Part shown: positions 6,230-8,675 of the stretch, in pieces
How the letters are laid out: the number at the start of each line of letters is the position of its first letter
Position numbering within the stretch: position 1 is the stretch's first letter
Source of the DNA: an uncultured Candidatus Saccharibacteria bacterium
GTDB taxonomy: Bacteria; Patescibacteria; Saccharimonadia; Saccharimonadales; JAEWBQ01
DNA length: 8,675 nucleotides
Assembly (NCBI GenBank): GCA_946885745.1
Contig: CAMPGV010000033.1
Span: 1-8,675, forward strand
Direction of reading: 5' to 3'
Notes under the pieces: model-generated
Database searches by the model: none
What the model saw: only the letters and a program-made list of their open reading frames with translations
Told to the model about the DNA's origin: nothing
Translations under genes and position numbers: made by a program

Positions 6230-7458
6230 ACCAAGGCTCCTTGTTTCATGCGGCCATACATAGTCATACACTGCTTGGCGACATCACGCCATGAGATACG
6301 GGTATACTCGTATTTAATATTTTGCTTGAGCTCTGTCGCAAGTGCAGGGGACGTAGCGATACCAACCAGCTGATCGGCCAGTGCATCGATGTCCCAAAAG
6401 TCGTAGCGGAAGATACTGTGGAGCACCTCGCCGACGCCGGATTGCTTACTAATAATCAGCGCAGCGTCATGGTGAGCCGCTTCAAGTGCAGTCAGGCCAA
6501 ACGGCTCACTTACTGAGCTCATAACAAACACATCCGCTATACTATACGCATCGCGCCACTGCTTACCGCGCACAAAGCCCGTAAAGAAGACTTTATCAGA
6601 GATACCCAGTTCAGCACTTAGGGCAATCAGCTCATCGCGCTGCTCGCCGTCACCCGCAAGCAGGAAAACAAGCTTGTCGTGCTTCTGTGAGGCTCGCGCC
6701 GCTGCGCGAATAAAATGCGTCAGCCCCTTTTGGATCGTAAAGCGAGTTACTGTGGCAACCACGGTAAAGCCCTCATTCTTAAGTGATTCGAGGTAGCGGT
6801 AGGTTCGGCGGTCATATTCATATTCATCGCTAAATGTCGTTACATCAATTGCATTATGAACGACCTCTACTTTGTCGGCGGAGATCCCGTAACGCTGCAC
6901 GATAATACTCTTCGTGATATTACTGACAGCAATAATCCGATCAGCCATCATCAAGCCTTGATATTCAATTTCATGGACAATCGGGTTGCCAAACTTTTCG
7001 CCTGAACGATCAAACTCTGTTGCGTGCACATGCACAATCAATGGCGCATCGGTCAGCTGCTTGGCGCGTATACCTGCCTCCATTGTCAGCCAGTCGTGGG
7101 CATGGATCGCATCGGGCTGATTATCGGCAACGAGCTCTTCAATATACTGGACATATCGCTTCTGTACGCCGCGGATATCACGCACATCGTCAGCTTTGAT
7201 GTCGTCTAACTGCCTGGTAGTTGCATACTTACTGTCATAGGCACCAAGCAGGCCGTATCGATCGAGTGGCTGTAGCGGCAAGGCCGCGTGAACTTTCATA
7301 AACTCAGTTTCAGGATGATGTGCAGAGTAGGGGACAACGAAATCAATCTGGGCGCCCTCAAGAGCAAGTGCCTTTGACATGTGATAACATGCCACACCAA
7401 GTCCTCCGCTATTGTGCGGCGGGAGCTCCCACCCGAGCATTAGTATGTTCATACCCAT
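6226..7458 (-). CDS. GT4-type glycosyltransferase, glycogen-synthase-like
   Basis: This 410-aa GT-B fold transferase is the first gene of the operon. The N-terminal half has NSGGLGVACYHMSKAL (16-31), the acceptor/nucleotide glycine loop of glycogen-synthase-like enzymes, plus HAHDWLTMEAG (119-129) and HVHATEFDRSG (143-153). The C-terminal half has VTRFTIQKGL (237-246, Arg 239 and Lys 244 for the sugar-nucleotide phosphates), FLLAGDG (265-271) and SEPFGLTALEAA (317-328), whose Glu 318 and Glu 326 form the E-x7-E motif. With GH57 and GH15 directly downstream it is best read as an alpha-glucan synthase of the archaeal type, using ADP- or UDP-glucose; the donor cannot be told. Other GT4 roles (a glycosyltransferase for envelope sugars) fit less well with these neighbours. 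There is no signal peptide. The start is the first in-frame ATG, with a remote Shine-Dalgarno (see 7459-7487). Confidence 0.9.
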   Translation of the reverse strand: MGMNILMLGWELPPHNSGGLGVACYHMSKALALEGAQIDFVVPYSAHHPETEFMKVHAALPLQPLDRYGLLGAYDSKYATTRQLDDIKADDVRDIRGVQKRYVQYIEELVADNQPDAIHAHDWLTMEAGIRAKQLTDAPLIVHVHATEFDRSGEKFGNPIVHEIEYQGLMMADRIIAVSNITKSIIVQRYGISADKVEVVHNAIDVTTFSDEYEYDRRTYRYLESLKNEGFTVVATVTRFTIQKGLTHFIRAAARASQKHDKLVFLLAGDGEQRDELIALSAELGISDKVFFTGFVRGKQWRDAYSIADVFVMSSVSEPFGLTALEAAHHDAALIISKQSGVGEVLHSIFRYDFWDIDALADQLVGIATSPALATELKQNIKYEYTRISWRDVAKQCMTMYGRMKQGALV

Positions 7459-7487
7459 TTTGCGGAGTTTGTCCGCTTGCTCCTTTT
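7459..7487 (-). promoter_or_regulatory. Shine-Dalgarno separated from the ATG by a hairpin
   Basis: On the minus strand AAAAGGAG (complement of 7480-7487) lies 21 nt before the GT start codon, too far for normal initiation. Between them, GCGGA and TCCGC (7472-7476 and 7462-7466) form a 5-bp stem with a CAAAC loop. With this 15-nt hairpin folded, the spacing becomes 6 nt (CAA plus AAA), which is near ideal. No in-frame ATG, GTG or TTG lies nearer to the Shine-Dalgarno. Confidence 0.6.
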
Positions 7488-7506
7488 CGTTTGTCTGCTT
7501 GCCACC

Positions 7507-7535
7507 ATTATAGTTTGGCGCTTATGGTTTGACAA
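7507..7535 (-). promoter_or_regulatory. promoter of the glucan operon
   Basis: On the minus strand TTGTCA (7530-7535, 5/6) and a perfect TATAAT (7507-7512) are 17 nt apart. The predicted start is near 7500, giving a leader of about 42 nt that contains the Shine-Dalgarno hairpin. It is the only strong promoter seen for the four-gene operon. Confidence 0.85.
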
Positions 7536-7563
7536 CAGTTTTTAAGGGGAAATTATGGATATG

Positions 7564-7601
7564 CCGTGTTTTTTTACATTGACCGTGTTTACCTCTGTAA
7601 A
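7564..7601. repeat. direct and inverted repeats between divergent promoters
   Basis: CCGTGTTT occurs twice (7564-7571 and 7583-7590), 19 bp apart and so about two helical turns on the same face. A perfect inverted repeat TTTAC (7588-7592) / GTAAA (7597-7601) with a 4-nt spacer overlaps the second copy. TTTACA at 7573-7578 is also mirrored by TGTAAA at 7596-7601. The cluster sits between the operon promoter and the channel promoter and could be an operator; no regulator is identified. Confidence 0.35.
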
Positions 7602-7616
7602 TATTAAGCACAAGAT

Positions 7617-7625
7617 TGTTATACT
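7617..7625 (+). promoter_or_regulatory. extended -10 of the MscS gene, leaderless
   Basis: TGT-TATACT (TG 7617-7618, hexamer 7620-7625) ends 6 nt before the ATG at 7632, so the transcript should begin at or within a base or two of the start codon. No good -35 is seen at the normal distance. The GAGG at 7627-7630 is one base from the ATG and too close to serve as a Shine-Dalgarno. Confidence 0.6.
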
Positions 7626-7631
7626 TGAGGC

Positions 7632-8576
7632 ATGAACAGTCCCTTTAACCCTGACAGCGCCTTCCACGACATCCAGTCATTCTTTATGCAACCAAACGCG
7701 TTTCGTTCCGTCTTAATCCTCATCGTCGCAATTGTCGTCGCCTACATTGCCAGCAAGTACCTTGCAAAAGCAATCATTTACGTTGCGCAGCGTGTTGCCG
7801 TGCATACTGACAATGTTTCCAACGAAGAAACTTTGGTTAAGCTAAGGCAAGTCGAGACCTACCTGAGTATTGCTGTTGCTGCAGTGCGGGCGCTTGTCGT
7901 GGCTGTCGTAGCCTATACGACCTGGCGATTCTTGAGCCCTGTCGCTAGTAGCGGAGCAGCGGCAATCGGTGCCAGCGCCTTCTTTATTGTTTTTGCCGGT
8001 GCCACCCTTGGCCTCTTACTGCGTGACATCACCGTTGGCGCAACTATGATCCTCGAGCACTGGTTTCATGTTGGGGATTTCATTAAGGTTGAGCCTTTTA
8101 TCGATGTCAGTGGTGTGGTCGAACAATTCACGCTTCGATCAACCAAGCTTCGCAGCCTCAGCGGGGAAGTCATCTGGGTTCACAACCAGCAGGTTCAGGC
8201 CGTTCACGTTACACCACGTGGTGTTCACACACTCGCCGTTGATGTCTTTGTGCGCGACCTTGAAATCGGTAAAAAGACGGTTAAGCGCCTTATCGGCACC
8301 ATGCCGACCGGCCCAATGATGCTTGCACGTCCACTACATATCACAAATAGCGAGCAGTGGGGCGACGATCTCTGGCGCATTACTATCATGGGTGAAACAG
8401 CACCAGGTCGTGAGTGGCTGATTGAGAAGTTCTTCGTTAACGCTATTAAAGAGGTTGATGCCGATCAATCCGACCGCGCTAAGCGTATCTTTGCTCACGA
8501 GCCTATCCCACGCTACGCCGACCCTATTGCCGACAAAAAGTTCCGTCGCGCCGTTCGTGCGAGCAAGGGCGAATAA
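7632..8576 (+). CDS. MscS-family small-conductance mechanosensitive channel
   Basis: This 314-aa membrane channel opens under membrane tension to release solutes after osmotic downshock. It has three predicted helices: TM1 about 24-46, TM2 about 77-100, and the pore-lining TM3 about 107-141 (GASAFFIVFAGATLGLLLRD). The beta domain follows, with HWFHVGDFIKVEP (143-155), GVVEQFTLRSTKLRSLSGEV (161-180) and WVHNQQV (182-188) in place of the usual IPN motif. The rest, to 314, is the cytoplasmic alpha/beta cage and a basic tail. The Gly/Ala pattern of TM3 is looser than in E. coli MscS, so gating may differ. It is divergent from the glucan operon and has its own promoter placed for a leaderless mRNA. 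No terminator is seen before tRNA-Trp, 57 bp downstream. Confidence 0.92.
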   Translation: MNSPFNPDSAFHDIQSFFMQPNAFRSVLILIVAIVVAYIASKYLAKAIIYVAQRVAVHTDNVSNEETLVKLRQVETYLSIAVAAVRALVVAVVAYTTWRFLSPVASSGAAAIGASAFFIVFAGATLGLLLRDITVGATMILEHWFHVGDFIKVEPFIDVSGVVEQFTLRSTKLRSLSGEVIWVHNQQVQAVHVTPRGVHTLAVDVFVRDLEIGKKTVKRLIGTMPTGPMMLARPLHITNSEQWGDDLWRITIMGETAPGREWLIEKFFVNAIKEVDADQSDRAKRIFAHEPIPRYADPIADKKFRRAVRASKGE

Positions 8577-8593
8577 CAGCAAACCGACCCCTC

Positions 8594-8622
8594 TAGAAAA
8601 ATACCTCAACCTTTGCTACAAT
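8594..8622 (+). promoter_or_regulatory. promoter of tRNA-Trp
   Basis: An extended -10, TGC-TACAAT (TG 8614-8615, hexamer 8617-8622), follows TAGAAA (8594-8599, 4/6 of TTGACA) at 17 nt. The predicted start at about 8629 is just before the mature tRNA 5' end at 8634. Confidence 0.7.
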
Positions 8623-8633
8623 ACGTCGAGTAA

Positions 8634-8675
8634 AGGGGCATAGTACAACGGTTAGTATAGCGGTCTCCAAAACCG
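8634..8675 (+). tRNA. tRNA-Trp, anticodon CCA (5' part, cut by window end)
   Basis: The first 42 nt of a tRNA are present. The acceptor 5' strand is AGGGGCA. The D arm is GTAC / GTAT with loop AACGGTTA. The anticodon stem GCGGT pairs with ACCG, which runs off the window. The loop CTCCAAA has anticodon CCA at 8667-8669. The 3' half lies beyond the window. The CCA anticodon reads only UGG. Confidence 0.95.

Noticed and set aside
6226..7458. Naming the GT gene glgA
   Set aside because: It has the GGLG and E-x7-E motifs, but the length and sequence fit a GT4/archaeal-type enzyme; the donor and product are not shown, so no symbol is given.
7504..7511. 19-codon minus-strand ORF starting at the ATG within TATAATGG, ending over the GT start
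   Set aside because: Its ATG lies in the -10 hexamer itself, upstream of the expected transcription start, so it would not be in the message.

Overview
The window reads as chromosomal DNA of a Candidatus Saccharibacteria (TM7) / Patescibacteria (CPR) type bacterium. The evidence is the LysM-LysM-CHAP surface hydrolase, whose architecture and C-terminal sequence look typical of Saccharibacteria as I remember them, tightly packed and overlapping genes, very short or absent 5' leaders, and a cysteine-free L33 protein. TGA acts as a stop in coupled overlaps (ATGA at 3058-3061, GTGA at 6226-6229), so the code is not the UGA=Gly code of Gracilibacteria/Absconditabacteria. The lineage is inferred from protein appearance, not from a search.

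Left part (1-1628): a possible 26-codon leader ORF, a strong promoter (TTGACC-17-TACAAT), a leader of about 230 nt with two hairpins, then a membrane-anchored cell-wall hydrolase. Its best start is a non-canonical ATT at 380 behind an AGGAG Shine-Dalgarno, not the TTG at 506. A 13-bp hairpin follows the gene. Middle-left (1629-2371): tRNA-Thr(GGT) with its own promoter, rpmG (L33) with promoter and a symmetric intrinsic terminator, then a 90-aa two-helix membrane protein, probably read from a leaderless mRNA.

Centre (2375-7535, minus strand): a four-gene operon from one near-consensus promoter (TTGTCA-17-TATAAT): GT4 glycosyltransferase of the glycogen-synthase-like type, GH57 alpha-amylase-like enzyme, GH15 glucoamylase-like enzyme, and a 228-aa protein I do not recognise. 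All three junctions overlap (4, 8 and 4 bp), which implies translational coupling. The set resembles the archaeal glycogen/starch cassette (GT, GH57, GH15) of Methanocaldococcus and is best read as an alpha-glucan storage and mobilisation module: the GT extends or makes the polymer, GH57 cuts internal linkages, GH15 releases glucose from ends. The first gene has an unusual initiation region in which a hairpin sits between a strong Shine-Dalgarno and the ATG.

Right part (7536-8675): a divergent MscS-type mechanosensitive channel gene, again with an extended -10 so close to the ATG that the mRNA should be leaderless, then the first 42 nt of tRNA-Trp(CCA) with its own promoter. tRNA-Thr(GGT), rpmG and tRNA-Trp are members of the widespread tRNA-Thr/tuf/rpmG/tRNA-Trp/secE/nusG/rplK neighbourhood, so this window may be that locus with the glucan operon and channel gene inserted. 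If so, secE and nusG should lie just beyond the right edge.
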